The notes beneath the pieces are model-generated. The model saw nothing but the letters and a program-made list of their open reading frames with translations, was not told where the DNA came from and did no database searches. From assembly GCA_026986055.1 (NCBI GenBank), contig JALSPH010000268.1, positions 1-6,339 of the forward strand: a stretch of DNA of 6,339 nt. The letters are read 5' to 3'. A program made the position numbers and the translations under genes. Each line of letters opens with the position of its first letter. Position 1 is the stretch's first letter. Shown here in pieces: positions 1-6,339 of the stretch. This stretch comes from Campylobacterales bacterium. GTDB taxonomy: Bacteria > Campylobacterota > Campylobacteria > Campylobacterales > Hydrogenimonadaceae.

Positions 1-676
1 CTTTCATCTTCCCTATCTCTTTTTCGCCTATCATACCGATAGTCTCCTGGGTTTTGGGAGTATGGATGGTGATGACATCGCAGGAGAGGATATCGTCGAA
101 GTTTGTCGTATACTCTATACCAAGGTCGGTAGCTTTCGTCGGGTCTATGTATGGGTCGTATGCTACTACATCCATTTCGAAAGCTTTGGCTCTCTTTCCG
201 ACGCGACTTCCGATGTTTCCAAAGCCTATAATTCCAAGCCTCTTATCTTTCAACTCATATCCGTACCAATTCTCTCTCTTCCAGGTTCTGTTGAGTTTCA
301 AGTCGTTGTGCGCATATGGAAAGGCTCTCATGCATGAGAGCATATGTGCCATCGTAAGCTCTACGGCTGCAATAGTGTTTGCGGTAGGTACGTTCATCAC
401 TATGATACCTCTTTTGCTGCAACCCTCCATATCGACGTTATCGACTCCTACGCCTGCACGCACAAGCGCTTTCAGATTTTTCGCAGCCTCCAAAAAGGCT
501 TCGTTCACTTCCGTAGAACTTCTGGTAATAGCGACATCTGCCTGGTCTATGACATCAAGAAGTTGATCTTTCGGCAGATCGGCCGCATTTATATAATTGA
601 TGTCCGGTTGAGACTTCAAAAGATTCAAGCCGCTTTCGTGAATGTGGTCGCAAACCATAATCGTATGTTTTTGCAT
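1..676 (-). CDS. serA: D-3-phosphoglycerate dehydrogenase, N-terminal part (cut by window edge)
   Basis: This enzyme oxidises 3-phosphoglycerate to 3-phosphohydroxypyruvate with NAD+, the first step of cytoplasmic serine synthesis. The 225 visible residues hold the first part of the substrate-binding domain (about 1-100), including VRAGVGVDN (72-80) and the NVPTANTIAAVE stretch that leads into the nucleotide-binding domain. The Rossmann glycine motif GFGNIG is at 151-156, the NAD-ribose acidic residue is D174 in AYDPY, and HTP is at 205-207. The catalytic Arg/Glu/His region and the C-terminal regulatory domains (ASB and ACT in the long form of about 525 residues) would lie beyond position 1, so the short or long form cannot be told here. 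The ATG at 676 follows the stop of the upstream gene (678-680) by one base and has AAGGA five bases upstream, so the two genes are probably translationally coupled. Other D-isomer 2-hydroxyacid dehydrogenases share the fold, but the motif wording and the conserved place downstream of rpsA favour SerA. Confidence 0.93.
   Translation of the reverse strand, partial: MQKHTIMVCDHIHESGLNLLKSQPDINYINAADLPKDQLLDVIDQADVAITRSSTEVNEAFLEAAKNLKALVRAGVGVDNVDMEGCSKRGIIVMNVPTANTIAAVELTMAHMLSCMRAFPYAHNDLKLNRTWKRENWYGYELKDKRLGIIGFGNIGSRVGKRAKAFEMDVVAYDPYIDPTKATDLGIEYTTNFDDILSCDVITIHTPKTQETIGMIGEKEIGKMK
324..341. repeat. Perfect 18-bp palindrome inside serA
   Basis: GCTCTCATGCATGAGAGC equals its own reverse complement. 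It encodes part of the MLSCMRA segment of SerA. As RNA it could form a 7-bp stem with a four-base TGCA loop. No U-run or start site is nearby, so no role is assigned. The copy number in the genome is unknown. Confidence 0.4.
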
Positions 677-677
677 C

Positions 678-1166
678 CTAATCCTTTATATATTTTTCTA
701 TCTTTGTCCTGACATCGTACTCTTTAACGAGTTGAAGTATCTCTTTTTCCCTCTTTTTATCTATATCATGAACAATAAGAAGAGCCCTGCCATCTTTGCG
801 GTAGACCGAGTAGTCAACACCTTTTCGCTCCAACAGCTGTTTTATGCAGAACATTTTATAGTCGTCAAGATTGTCCAAAACCATTTTAAAGGCGATTTTC
901 GACTCAGATGCCTTTTTCAACGGGAGCGAAATCTCCATTTCGCTAACCGCATAGCTGTATGTAGGCTTTTTTTTGTTTGCCAGCTCCTGTAGCCATCTGG
1001 TGCCGACATCCGACCCTTCAGAGCTTTTCGAAAAATGGAGTGTTTCAGCGGTTTCCATCTTGACACTTTCACCGCCTTCGTTGGCGTAACGGTAAAGTAA
1101 AACAAGCAGTACAAAAACCGCCACTGTCGAAAGAATCCCGAAAAGGATTATCAACAGGCGGTTCAT
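678..1166 (-). CDS. Small membrane-anchored protein of unknown function, rpsA-serA linker gene
   Basis: I do not recognise a named family for this 162-residue protein. It begins with a short basic tip (MNR) and one hydrophobic helix at about 4-25, which reads as an uncleaved signal anchor. A low-complexity linker follows to about 85. The charged C-terminal domain (about 88-162) has a predicted strand-helix-strand-strand-helix-strand order: strand 90-97, helix 99-116, strand 117-123 (VDYSVYR), strand 127-134 (RALLIVHD), helix 136-150, strand 151-160. That order is like ferredoxin-like or SPOR-type domains, but this is only an inference from residue pattern. By the positive-inside rule the C-terminal domain may be periplasmic, though the evidence is weak. 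The ATG is 8 nt after the rpsA stop, with GAGG four bases before it, a short spacing; no other start keeps the membrane helix. C. jejuni and H. pylori carry an unannotated or putative periplasmic protein in the same place (from memory), so it is probably a real conserved lineage gene. Confidence 0.8.
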   Translation of the reverse strand: MNRLLIILFGILSTVAVFVLLVLLYRYANEGGESVKMETAETLHFSKSSEGSDVGTRWLQELANKKKPTYSYAVSEMEISLPLKKASESKIAFKMVLDNLDDYKMFCIKQLLERKGVDYSVYRKDGRALLIVHDIDKKREKEILQLVKEYDVRTKIEKYIKD

Positions 1167-1174
1167 ATGGCCTC

Positions 1175-2839
1175 TTACAGCTGATCTTTGATTATATCTC
1201 CGATTGTGAGGCGATCTTCACTGCTGTTGAGTTCATTGATGACATCACGCTCTTTCTGTCTTTCCAGACGGCGTACGGAGAGTCTGACTTTGTTGGAAGC
1301 GGGATCGAGCATTACGATCACCCCTTCAATCTCGTCGCCTTTGTTTATCTCTTCCATATTCAAAGGAGCCACATCCTCTTTTCTTATAAGAGCGTCAACT
1401 CCATCTTTGATCTCTACGAATACTCCAAAATCCTTGACATCGCGAACTTTACCTTTTACGATATCGCCGGTTTTATACTCTTTAGCAAACTTTTCGAGTG
1501 GACTCTCTTCCAAAGCTTTTCTACTGAGGCTTATTCGCTCTTGCTGAGGATCTATCTTGATGATCTTCACTTCCACTTCGTCACCTTTGTTGAGAAGATC
1601 TTTGGCTTTCGCCCCCTTCTCCCATGAAACATCCTGGTTATGAAGCAGTCCCTCCACTTTTCCTATGCGAACGAAGGCACCGAAGTCGGTGAGAGTCGTA
1701 ACGGTTCCTTTTACCACATCGCCCTCTTTGTAGTTTTGCAGAAACTCTTCGAAAGGTTTAGGTTGTAGGTTTTTGTAAGAGACTCTGAGTCTTCTGGTTT
1801 CAGGGTTGATCTCTATAACTTCGACATCTATCTCGTCACCGACATTCAGATAATCTTTTGGATTTTTTATATCTTTGTCCCATGATACCTCGGAAACATG
1901 CAAGAAACCCTCTATATCGTTTCCAAGATCGACAAACGCTCCGTAAGGCTCTATATTGCTGACGGTAACTTTTATAGCGTCACCCTCTTCTAGCTGCTCG
2001 ATAATCTCTTCCCAAGGATCAGGCATGGTCTGTTTGATAGAGAGGGAGAGATGTCTCTTTTTGGGGTCGTAAGAGATCGCTTTGACCTCTACTTTGTCGC
2101 CCTCTTTATAGAGTGTTGCAGGATTTACCGGCCCTTTGTAGCTTATCTCGCTGTAGTGCACGAGCCCTTCGACTCCGCCTACATCGACGAACATTCCGTA
2201 GCTGGTGATCTTTTTGATAGTTCCCTCTACGATTTTGCCCTCTTCCATAAGCTTGTCGACAACCTCTTTTCGCTCTTTTCTGAGATTGTCAAGATACTTT
2301 CTTCTGGAGATCACGATAGAGTCGCGCTCTTTGTCGAGCTTAAGTATTGCCGCTTTTATCTCTTTGCCTATAGGATTTTTCCCCATCGCAAAGGCTGCCT
2401 GGCTCATAGGCATGAAAAACTCTACATCGTTTCCTACTACAAAGTATCCGCCTCTGTTTTTACGAACCACTTTACCCTCTACGAGCATATTTTCGGCATC
2501 GTTTTCATGCTCTTCTATAAACTTGCGGACATTCGCTTTTCTGATCGCTTTAAGATAGGAAGCCTGCGGCCTTTCGTTTCTATATCCCGTAATCACTACG
2601 GGAATAGTGTCGCCTACATTGAACTTGAAACTTCCATCCTCGTTTTTCAACTCATCCAGATTTACGGCAGCTTCCTGCTTTCTGCCGACATCCACCAACG
2701 CCTGGTTGTCGTTTTCGCGAATCTCAACTATTACGCCGTCGGTAATACTTCCACCCTGCTCCTTTTTCTCGTAAGCGTCGAGCATCGACGCGAAGTCTTC
2801 CTCCATGTTCTCAAACTCTTCCATTGAGGCCTTATCCAT
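1175..2839 (-). CDS. rpsA: 30S ribosomal protein S1, six S1 domains
   Basis: S1 binds single-stranded, often A/U-rich mRNA leaders and helps load and unfold them on the 30S subunit. The 554-residue protein is the usual length for proteobacterial S1. It has an acidic N-terminal segment (1-30) and six S1 OB-fold repeats at about 32-98, 118-180, 202-269, 287-355, 373-441 and 458-525. Repeats 3-5 carry the canonical core (for example YGAFVDLG at 299-306, then GFLHVSEVSW at 311-320). Repeats 1 and 2 are degenerate, as expected for the domains that dock on the ribosome, and repeat 6 is also divergent (VDALIRKEDV in place of GLLH-type residues). A short tail ending in IIKDQL closes the protein. The ATG at 2839 is preceded by AAGGA seven bases upstream. 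It is the fourth gene of the block, 32 nt after ispH, and has its own promoter candidate overlapping the ispH end, in keeping with the high demand for S1. No attenuator-like hairpin is visible in the very short leader. Confidence 0.97.
   Translation of the reverse strand: MDKASMEEFENMEEDFASMLDAYEKKEQGGSITDGVIVEIRENDNQALVDVGRKQEAAVNLDELKNEDGSFKFNVGDTIPVVITGYRNERPQASYLKAIRKANVRKFIEEHENDAENMLVEGKVVRKNRGGYFVVGNDVEFFMPMSQAAFAMGKNPIGKEIKAAILKLDKERDSIVISRRKYLDNLRKERKEVVDKLMEEGKIVEGTIKKITSYGMFVDVGGVEGLVHYSEISYKGPVNPATLYKEGDKVEVKAISYDPKKRHLSLSIKQTMPDPWEEIIEQLEEGDAIKVTVSNIEPYGAFVDLGNDIEGFLHVSEVSWDKDIKNPKDYLNVGDEIDVEVIEINPETRRLRVSYKNLQPKPFEEFLQNYKEGDVVKGTVTTLTDFGAFVRIGKVEGLLHNQDVSWEKGAKAKDLLNKGDEVEVKIIKIDPQQERISLSRKALEESPLEKFAKEYKTGDIVKGKVRDVKDFGVFVEIKDGVDALIRKEDVAPLNMEEINKGDEIEGVIVMLDPASNKVRLSVRRLERQKERDVINELNSSEDRLTIGDIIKDQL
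1191..1220 (-). promoter_or_regulatory. Weak promoter candidate ahead of the small membrane protein and serA
   Basis: A perfect TATAAT (1196-1191 on the minus strand) lies in the last codons of rpsA, about 25 nt before the ATG at 1166. The best -35 match is TGAAGA (1220-1215, 18-bp spacer, three of six bases), which is poor. The TATAAT is also explained by coding for Asp-Ile-Ile, so chance is likely. If real, it would give the downstream gene and serA some independence from the rpsA transcript. Confidence 0.25.
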
Positions 2840-2846
2840 ACCTGAT

Positions 2847-2851
2847 TCCTT
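2847..2851 (-). promoter_or_regulatory. Ribosome binding site of rpsA
   Basis: Read on the minus strand this is AAGGA, seven bases before the ATG at 2839. It supports that start over the in-frame ATG five codons further in. Confidence 0.8.
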
Positions 2852-2870
2852 TTCCGATTTTAAATGCGCT

Positions 2871-2900
2871 ATTATACTTTAAATTCTCTTATTTTGCCAA
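2871..2900 (-). promoter_or_regulatory. Sigma70-type promoter for rpsA, overlapping the ispH stop codon
   Basis: On the minus strand TTGGCA (2900-2895, five of six matches to TTGACA) is followed after an 18-bp A/T-rich spacer by a perfect TATAAT (2876-2871). The TAA stop of ispH (2874-2872) lies inside the -10 box. A transcript would start near 2863-2865, giving a leader of about 25 nt with AAGGA ahead of the rpsA ATG. Campylobacterota sigma factors rely mostly on the -10 box and an A/T-rich upstream region, both of which are present. This is sequence-based and has not been mapped. Confidence 0.68.
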
Positions 2901-3702
2901 TAACATCTTCAATTATCCACTCCGGAGTGGATGCACCCGCAGTTATTCCACATAGACTCTTCCCTTCGAACCACTCTTTTTTGAGCTCATCTTTTGACTC
3001 AATATGGTAAGACTCTTCGCAAAAACTTTTACAAATCGAGTGTAGCTGTTTGGTGTTTGAAGACTGTTTTCCGCCTATTACGACCATTACGTCCGCCCTT
3101 TTGGCAAGCTCTCTTGCGGCATCCTGGTTCTCGAAAGTCGCATTGCAGATAGTATTGAATACCCTAACCTCTTTGTGCCTCGGTACCAGATAGTTTATGA
3201 TTTTGTTGTACTCTTCAATCTTTCGTGTCGTCTGCGCTACAAGTGCAACACGCTCTTTAAGAGAGAGGCGTGAGAGCTCATCAACGCTCAATACCGCATG
3301 TACCGTACCTGTCGCATAACTCATGACTCCTTTGATTTCAGGGTGGTTCACATCCCCGAAAATCACTATGTCATAACCCTCTTCACTCATCTGCTCCACT
3401 ATCTGCTGTGGTTTGGTAACGAACGGACATGTAGCGTCAATAACCTTACCGCCTTTCTCTTTGAGCTTTTTAAGGTCATTTTTCGGAATACCGTGCGTTC
3501 TTATGACCGTAGCTTCACCGCTTTTTACATCATCCAAAGATTTCGCCAAAGATACGTTGAAGTCTCTTTTGAGGCGCTCTATCTCCATATTGTTGTGTAT
3601 AAGCGGTCCCAGAGTGGAACTTCCCGGATTCTCTTCGGCAATCTTTATAGCCCTTTTGACACCGAAGCAGAAGCCGTAACTGTTTGCTACCTCTATCTCC
3701 AA
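2872..3702 (-). CDS. ispH: 4-hydroxy-3-methylbut-2-enyl diphosphate reductase
   Basis: IspH (LytB) is a cytoplasmic [4Fe-4S] enzyme that reduces HMBPP to IPP and DMAPP, the last step of the MEP isoprenoid pathway. The 276-residue protein carries the three cluster cysteines C12 ([10 protein letters not shown]), C92 (DATCPFV) and C186 (NTICNAT). Substrate-pocket residues are also present: H36 (LIHNN), H70 (RTHG), H120 and E122 (VNHPEIKG), the QTT motif at 157-159, SSN at 214-216 and S258 in GASTPEW. All key residues are present, so it should be active. The start is TTG at 3702: a perfect GGAGG lies seven bases upstream, an in-frame TAG sits two codons before the TTG, and the next ATG (codon 39) would remove C12. 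The start overlaps the aroA end by 10 nt, suggesting coupled translation. Some Firmicutes fuse IspH to S1 domains; here the two are neighbours but separate, with ispH ending 32 nt before rpsA. Confidence 0.97.
   Translation of the reverse strand: MEIEVANSYGFCFGVKRAIKIAEENPGSSTLGPLIHNNMEIERLKRDFNVSLAKSLDDVKSGEATVIRTHGIPKNDLKKLKEKGGKVIDATCPFVTKPQQIVEQMSEEGYDIVIFGDVNHPEIKGVMSYATGTVHAVLSVDELSRLSLKERVALVAQTTRKIEEYNKIINYLVPRHKEVRVFNTICNATFENQDAARELAKRADVMVVIGGKQSSNTKQLHSICKSFCEESYHIESKDELKKEWFEGKSLCGITAGASTPEWIIEDVIGKIREFKV
2915..2932. repeat. Perfect 18-bp palindrome in ispH, upstream of the rpsA promoter
   Basis: The bases ATCCACTCCGGAGTGGAT equal their own reverse complement. The centre is about 59 bp upstream of the expected rpsA transcription start and the inner edge is 14 bp from the -35 box, a place where an activator dimer could bind. 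It also encodes the conserved IspH residues S-T-P-E-W, so coding constraint explains much of it. As RNA it could fold to a 7-bp stem with a CCGG loop, but no U-run follows, so it is not a terminator. Confidence 0.45.
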
Positions 3703-4979
3703 CTTCTAACCTCCGTCAATGAAGCCAAAAGCTCCGTAAAATTTGGAAAAGATGTCTCTATACACTCCACATCCTCTATTCTCATATCGGCCAAAAGCCC
3801 CGCAATAGCAAAACTCATAGCGATTCTATGGTCTCCGCAGCTATCTATCACGGCTGACTTCAACTCACCGCCGACAATTTTGTATCCATCCTCCGTTTCG
3901 CTACACTCTATACCGCACTTTTTCAAGCCGTTTATGACACAACTGATCCTATCGGACTCCTTGACCCTCAGCTCGGAGGCATTTTTAACGACGCTTTCCC
4001 CCTCCGCAACGGCCATAGCTATGGCAAGAGCGGGCAGTTCGTCTATGAGCCATGATATTCGCTCGCTAACCTCTACCGCTTCGAGTCTACCGTCGTATGT
4101 GACGGTTATATCGCCGATAGGCTCGTACCTGTTCTCCTTCTCTTCAAACTCCACCCTGGCACCCATCTTCTGCAACACTATATAGGCTTCGGTTCTTGTC
4201 GGATTAAGTGTAACGTTCTCTATGACGACGCGGCTTCCCGGCACTATGGCTGCAGCCACTGCGAAAAAGAATCCGCTTGAAGGATCGGCCGGAACCGTAA
4301 TGTCGAGAGGTTCGAGAGGTTTTATCAATGGCTCTATAGTGATTGTGTCCCAACTCTCTATATTTGCTCCCATACCTCTTAACATCCTCTCGGTATGGTC
4401 GCGGCTAAGCTCCGGCTCACGGTATGTAGATATGTCGTCGGCTCTGAGTGCCGCCAAAATCATCGCACTCTTTACCTGTGCGGAAGCTACTTGGCTTTCG
4501 TAATTGAAGCTTCTAAGCCTCTCTCCACGGATGCAAAGAGGAGCAAGATTTGCTTCTTCTCTACCGTCAATTTTTGCACCTATCTGCGCCAAAGGCTCGG
4601 TCACCCTTCTCATCGGTCTTCTTCTAAGGTACTTATCTCCAGTCAAAACGAAGTGCCCCTCTATCGAGCTTAAAAAGCCGCAAAAGAGACGCATAGCAGT
4701 CCCGGAATTGCCGCAATCGAGTATATCGTCCGGTTCGTTCAACTCTTTTGGAGGGGTTATGACTATCTCTTTCTCATTCTCTTCAACTTCGGCTCCCAGC
4801 TGCTTTACGATATTGAGCGTACAGAGAGTATCTTCGGCTTTAAGGTAGTTCTTTATTCTGCTCGGTTTATCACTAAGTAGAGAAAAGATGGCACATCGAT
4901 GGGAAATAGATTTGTCGCTGGCAATATTGTCGCATCTGAAGTCAAACGGCTTTGCTCTTTTTACCTCAAGATATTTCAT
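3693..4979 (-). CDS. aroA: 3-phosphoshikimate 1-carboxyvinyltransferase (EPSP synthase)
   Basis: This enzyme transfers the enolpyruvyl group of PEP to shikimate-3-phosphate, the sixth step of the shikimate path that feeds phenylalanine, tyrosine and tryptophan. The 428-residue chain has the usual length and two-domain fold. Visible motifs are SDKSISHR (21-28, K23 in the active site), GNSGTAMR (90-97), GDKYLRRRP (114-122), SAQVK (166-170), RDHTE (193-197), D313 in [16 protein letters not shown] (338-344) and DHRIAMS (383-389). SAQVK, RDHTE and NPTR (259-262) resemble the class II, glyphosate-tolerant group, while the PEP-site glycine G93 is of the ordinary kind. I chose ATG at 4979, which forms an ATGA overlap with the pheT stop and gives the standard N-terminus MKYLEV. 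An in-frame ATG six codons earlier (4997) is possible but has a weaker ribosome site and adds residues not typical of the family. GAGG lies ten bases before the chosen start. Its 3' end overlaps ispH by 10 nt. Confidence 0.97.
   Translation of the reverse strand: MKYLEVKRAKPFDFRCDNIASDKSISHRCAIFSLLSDKPSRIKNYLKAEDTLCTLNIVKQLGAEVEENEKEIVITPPKELNEPDDILDCGNSGTAMRLFCGFLSSIEGHFVLTGDKYLRRRPMRRVTEPLAQIGAKIDGREEANLAPLCIRGERLRSFNYESQVASAQVKSAMILAALRADDISTYREPELSRDHTERMLRGMGANIESWDTITIEPLIKPLEPLDITVPADPSSGFFFAVAAAIVPGSRVVIENVTLNPTRTEAYIVLQKMGARVEFEEKENRYEPIGDITVTYDGRLEAVEVSERISWLIDELPALAIAMAVAEGESVVKNASELRVKESDRISCVINGLKKCGIECSETEDGYKIVGGELKSAVIDSCGDHRIAMSFAIAGLLADMRIEDVECIETSFPNFTELLASLTEVRSWR
3710..3714 (-). 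promoter_or_regulatory. Strong ribosome binding site that fixes the TTG start of ispH
   Basis: On the minus strand this reads GGAGG, a full core match to the 16S rRNA anti-SD sequence, with seven bases to TTG at 3702. It lies inside the last codons of aroA. It is the most consensus-like site in the window and may compensate for the weak start codon. Confidence 0.85.
4303..4320. repeat. 9-bp tandem direct repeat in aroA
   Basis: The unit TCGAGAGGT occurs twice in a row and keeps the reading frame, giving the tandem residues Pro-Leu-Glu and Pro-Leu-Asp in the linker near residues 221-226 of EPSP synthase. It looks like a small in-frame slippage duplication in a tolerant surface segment. Confidence 0.5.
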
Positions 4980-6339
4980 CTTAGTTTCGCCTCGCATCTA
5001 CTCTTTAAAGTTTCCAAAATATCCTCCATGATCCCATTTATCTCACTCTCTTCAAGGGACTTTTCATGCGGTGCGATTACAAATCTAAGAGTCAAACTCA
5101 TATTTTCGCCCAAAGAGTCGTCGACATACCTGTCTATTGGGTAGAATCTCTCCACGATTTCCGGTACGGAGGCTTTGAGTACATCTTTGATGTCGCTATA
5201 TTTTGTAGATTGAGGCACCACAATGCTTAGGTCTCTGTAGATGGGTGTCAACGCAGCTATCCTACTTGCAATCTTCTCTTCAGGCTCCAAGCAAAGCAGA
5301 TCGATCTCAGCAAAATATGTGTCGGGAAGATCGAACTCTTCTGAAACCTTCGGATGGAGTTTTGAGACATGCCCCACTCTCTTGTCATCGATGAAAAGAT
5401 CGGCAGACTGGTATGGATGCATGAGAGAGTTCGGCTTTTTACACTCTTTCAATTCGAACTCTCCAATGATAGAAGAGAGTTTGGAGACAAAGAATGCAAA
5501 ATCGACACTTTTAGGCTTTCCGGCATTGACAACGGCATCTGAGTCTCTCTCTCCACTGTAAGCGAGTGCCATCTGCAAAGATTCGTTTCTCTTTTCGTCA
5601 AAAACGGTACCTATCTCAAAGAGGGGCACTCTTTTTTTGGAGATACTTACATTTCTTTTCAACGAATCGAGCATATTGAGCATCAAAGAGGGTCTAAGGC
5701 CATCCATCTCAACCGTGATAGGATTCGCCAACTCCATTTCCGGCTTGATCGGTTCAAAACCGAACCTCTTGATCCTTTCGTTGTCGCAAAATATGTAGTG
5801 AACCGTTTCGAAAAAACCGCTAGCAACCGCTTTAAGGCGTATATCGCGCAAAAATCTATAGCGCTTCAAAGAGTCGCTCATTCTGTTCGCTTCGGTAAAC
5901 TCAAGCGGTTTGGAGATGATGTTGTCGATCCCTATAACTCTTACGATCTCTTCTATGACATCTTGTCTGTTGTTTATATCGTGCCTGAAAGGCGGAGTCT
6001 GTGCCACAATTCTTCCATCTTCGGTTCTGTTTATCTCAAATCCCAGCCTGCCAAGTATCGAAACCGCATCCGACAGCTCGACTCTCTGACCTACCAACTC
6101 CTCTATATCGTCGACGGAAATATCTACCGTAATCGGAACTTTTGGAGTAATATACTCACTCTCTCCTGCATATATAGAGATCTTCGCATACTTTTTCAAA
6201 AGAGAAAAAAGAAGCATAATTCCAAACTTCAGATCCGGTTCGCTTCCTCTTGAGGTCCTGTAATATAACTTGTCGGTCTTTAGATTCAGTTTTTTTACCG
6301 CAGGTGCCAGGATTTCAGGAGATACATAACTTGCCTCGA
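4976..6339 (-). CDS. pheT: Phenylalanyl-tRNA synthetase beta chain, C-terminal part (cut by window edge)
   Basis: PheT pairs with PheS in the alpha2beta2 enzyme that charges tRNA-Phe. The frame is open to the window edge, so the ATG at 6217 is an internal methionine. The 453 visible residues are the C-terminal part of a chain of about 780. They begin with the end of the B3/B4 editing domain ([10 protein letters not shown], fragment residues 27-36). The B5 domain follows (about 68-140), including TPPFRHDI and the acidic run DVIEE (126-130). Next comes the catalytic-like core (about 153-350) with [10 protein letters not shown] and LFEIGTVF, and last the FDX-ACB anticodon-binding domain (about 364-453, [12 protein letters not shown] at its start). 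The N-terminal OB-fold and B1-B2 domains, and pheS, should lie beyond 6339. The stop (TGA, 4978-4976) overlaps the aroA ATG. I see no frameshift or missing core segment. Confidence 0.97.
   Translation of the reverse strand, partial: EASYVSPEILAPAVKKLNLKTDKLYYRTSRGSEPDLKFGIMLLFSLLKKYAKISIYAGESEYITPKVPITVDISVDDIEELVGQRVELSDAVSILGRLGFEINRTEDGRIVAQTPPFRHDINNRQDVIEEIVRVIGIDNIISKPLEFTEANRMSDSLKRYRFLRDIRLKAVASGFFETVHYIFCDNERIKRFGFEPIKPEMELANPITVEMDGLRPSLMLNMLDSLKRNVSISKKRVPLFEIGTVFDEKRNESLQMALAYSGERDSDAVVNAGKPKSVDFAFFVSKLSSIIGEFELKECKKPNSLMHPYQSADLFIDDKRVGHVSKLHPKVSEEFDLPDTYFAEIDLLCLEPEEKIASRIAALTPIYRDLSIVVPQSTKYSDIKDVLKASVPEIVERFYPIDRYVDDSLGENMSLTLRFVIAPHEKSLEESEINGIMEDILETLKSRCEAKLR
4990..4993 (-). 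promoter_or_regulatory. Ribosome binding site of aroA
   Basis: GAGG on the minus strand lies ten bases before the ATG at 4979, inside the last codons of pheT. The spacing is somewhat long, but coupling through the ATGA overlap with the pheT stop would aid initiation. The site falls inside the reading frame of the alternative upstream ATG (4997), which argues for the shorter form. Confidence 0.5.

Noticed and set aside
54..566. Plus-strand open frame of 170 codons opposite serA
   Set aside because: It is antisense to a clear SerA frame with intact motifs, has no ribosome site and no recognisable protein features.
681..710. TATATA-rich stretch before serA as a promoter
   Set aside because: It has no good -10 match to TATAAT at a fitting place and no -35; the A/T-rich codons of the preceding gene explain it.
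2051..2827. Plus-strand open frame of 258 codons opposite rpsA
   Set aside because: It mirrors the conserved S1 gene, its hydrophobic, Phe/Ser-rich translation is typical of antisense frames, and there is no promoter or ribosome site.
2840..2871. Rho-independent terminator between ispH and rpsA
   Set aside because: The 32-nt gap has no GC-rich stem followed by a U-run. The palindrome at 2915-2932 is also not followed by one.
1175..3702. IspH-S1 fusion as seen in some Firmicutes
   Set aside because: A clear TAA ends ispH at 2872-2874 and rpsA has its own promoter candidate, ribosome site and ATG.
3298..4185. Plus-strand open frame of 295 codons opposite ispH and aroA
   Set aside because: It spans the junction of two well supported minus-strand genes and shows no domain or start signal; it is a shadow frame.
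4980..4997. Longer aroA form starting at the ATG at 4997
   Set aside because: It adds six residues (MRGETK) not typical of EPSP synthase, has only a weak ribosome site, and misses the ATGA overlap seen at 4979. It cannot be fully excluded.
6215..6217. ATG at 6217 as the start of pheT
   Set aside because: The frame stays open to the window edge, and the 40 upstream codons encode conserved PheT sequence such as [10 protein letters not shown], so this is an internal methionine.

Overview
The window is a compact, single-strand stretch of core chromosome. All six genes are on the minus strand, so transcription runs from position 6339 towards position 1. In that order they are pheT (5' end cut by the window edge), aroA, ispH, rpsA, a small membrane-anchored protein of unknown function, and serA (3' end cut by the window edge). 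This order matches the block I recall from Campylobacter jejuni (around Cj0891c-Cj0897c) and Helicobacter pylori (around HP0397-HP0403). With the moderate GC content and the protein sequences, this points to a member of the Campylobacterota (former Epsilonproteobacteria), probably a free-living one because the GC content looks higher than in the AT-rich host-associated genera. The genus cannot be fixed from the sequence alone.

Region by region: 6339-4976 holds the C-terminal 453 residues of the phenylalanyl-tRNA synthetase beta chain. 4979-3693 is EPSP synthase, whose ATG overlaps the pheT stop as ATGA. 3702-2872 is the Fe-S enzyme of the last MEP-pathway step; it overlaps aroA by 10 nt and starts with TTG behind a perfect GGAGG. 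A good sigma70-type promoter (TTGGCA, 18 bp, TATAAT) lies across the end of ispH, with the ispH stop codon inside the -10 box. It should give rpsA its own transcripts. 2839-1175 is ribosomal protein S1 with six S1 domains. 1166-678 is the unknown small protein. 676-1 is the N-terminal 225 residues of 3-phosphoglycerate dehydrogenase.

The genes together serve basic growth: phenylalanine charging (pheT), the shikimate path to aromatic amino acids (aroA), isoprenoid precursors (ispH), translation initiation (rpsA) and serine synthesis (serA). Gaps are 32 nt at most, which implies one long operon with translational coupling and at least one internal promoter. There is no intergenic stretch above 32 nt, no RNA gene, no mobile element and no CRISPR array. 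No clear new system is present. The items most worth a second look are the uncharacterised protein between rpsA and serA, the promoter and adjacent 18-bp palindrome before rpsA, the TTG start of ispH, and the mixed class I/II signature of the EPSP synthase.
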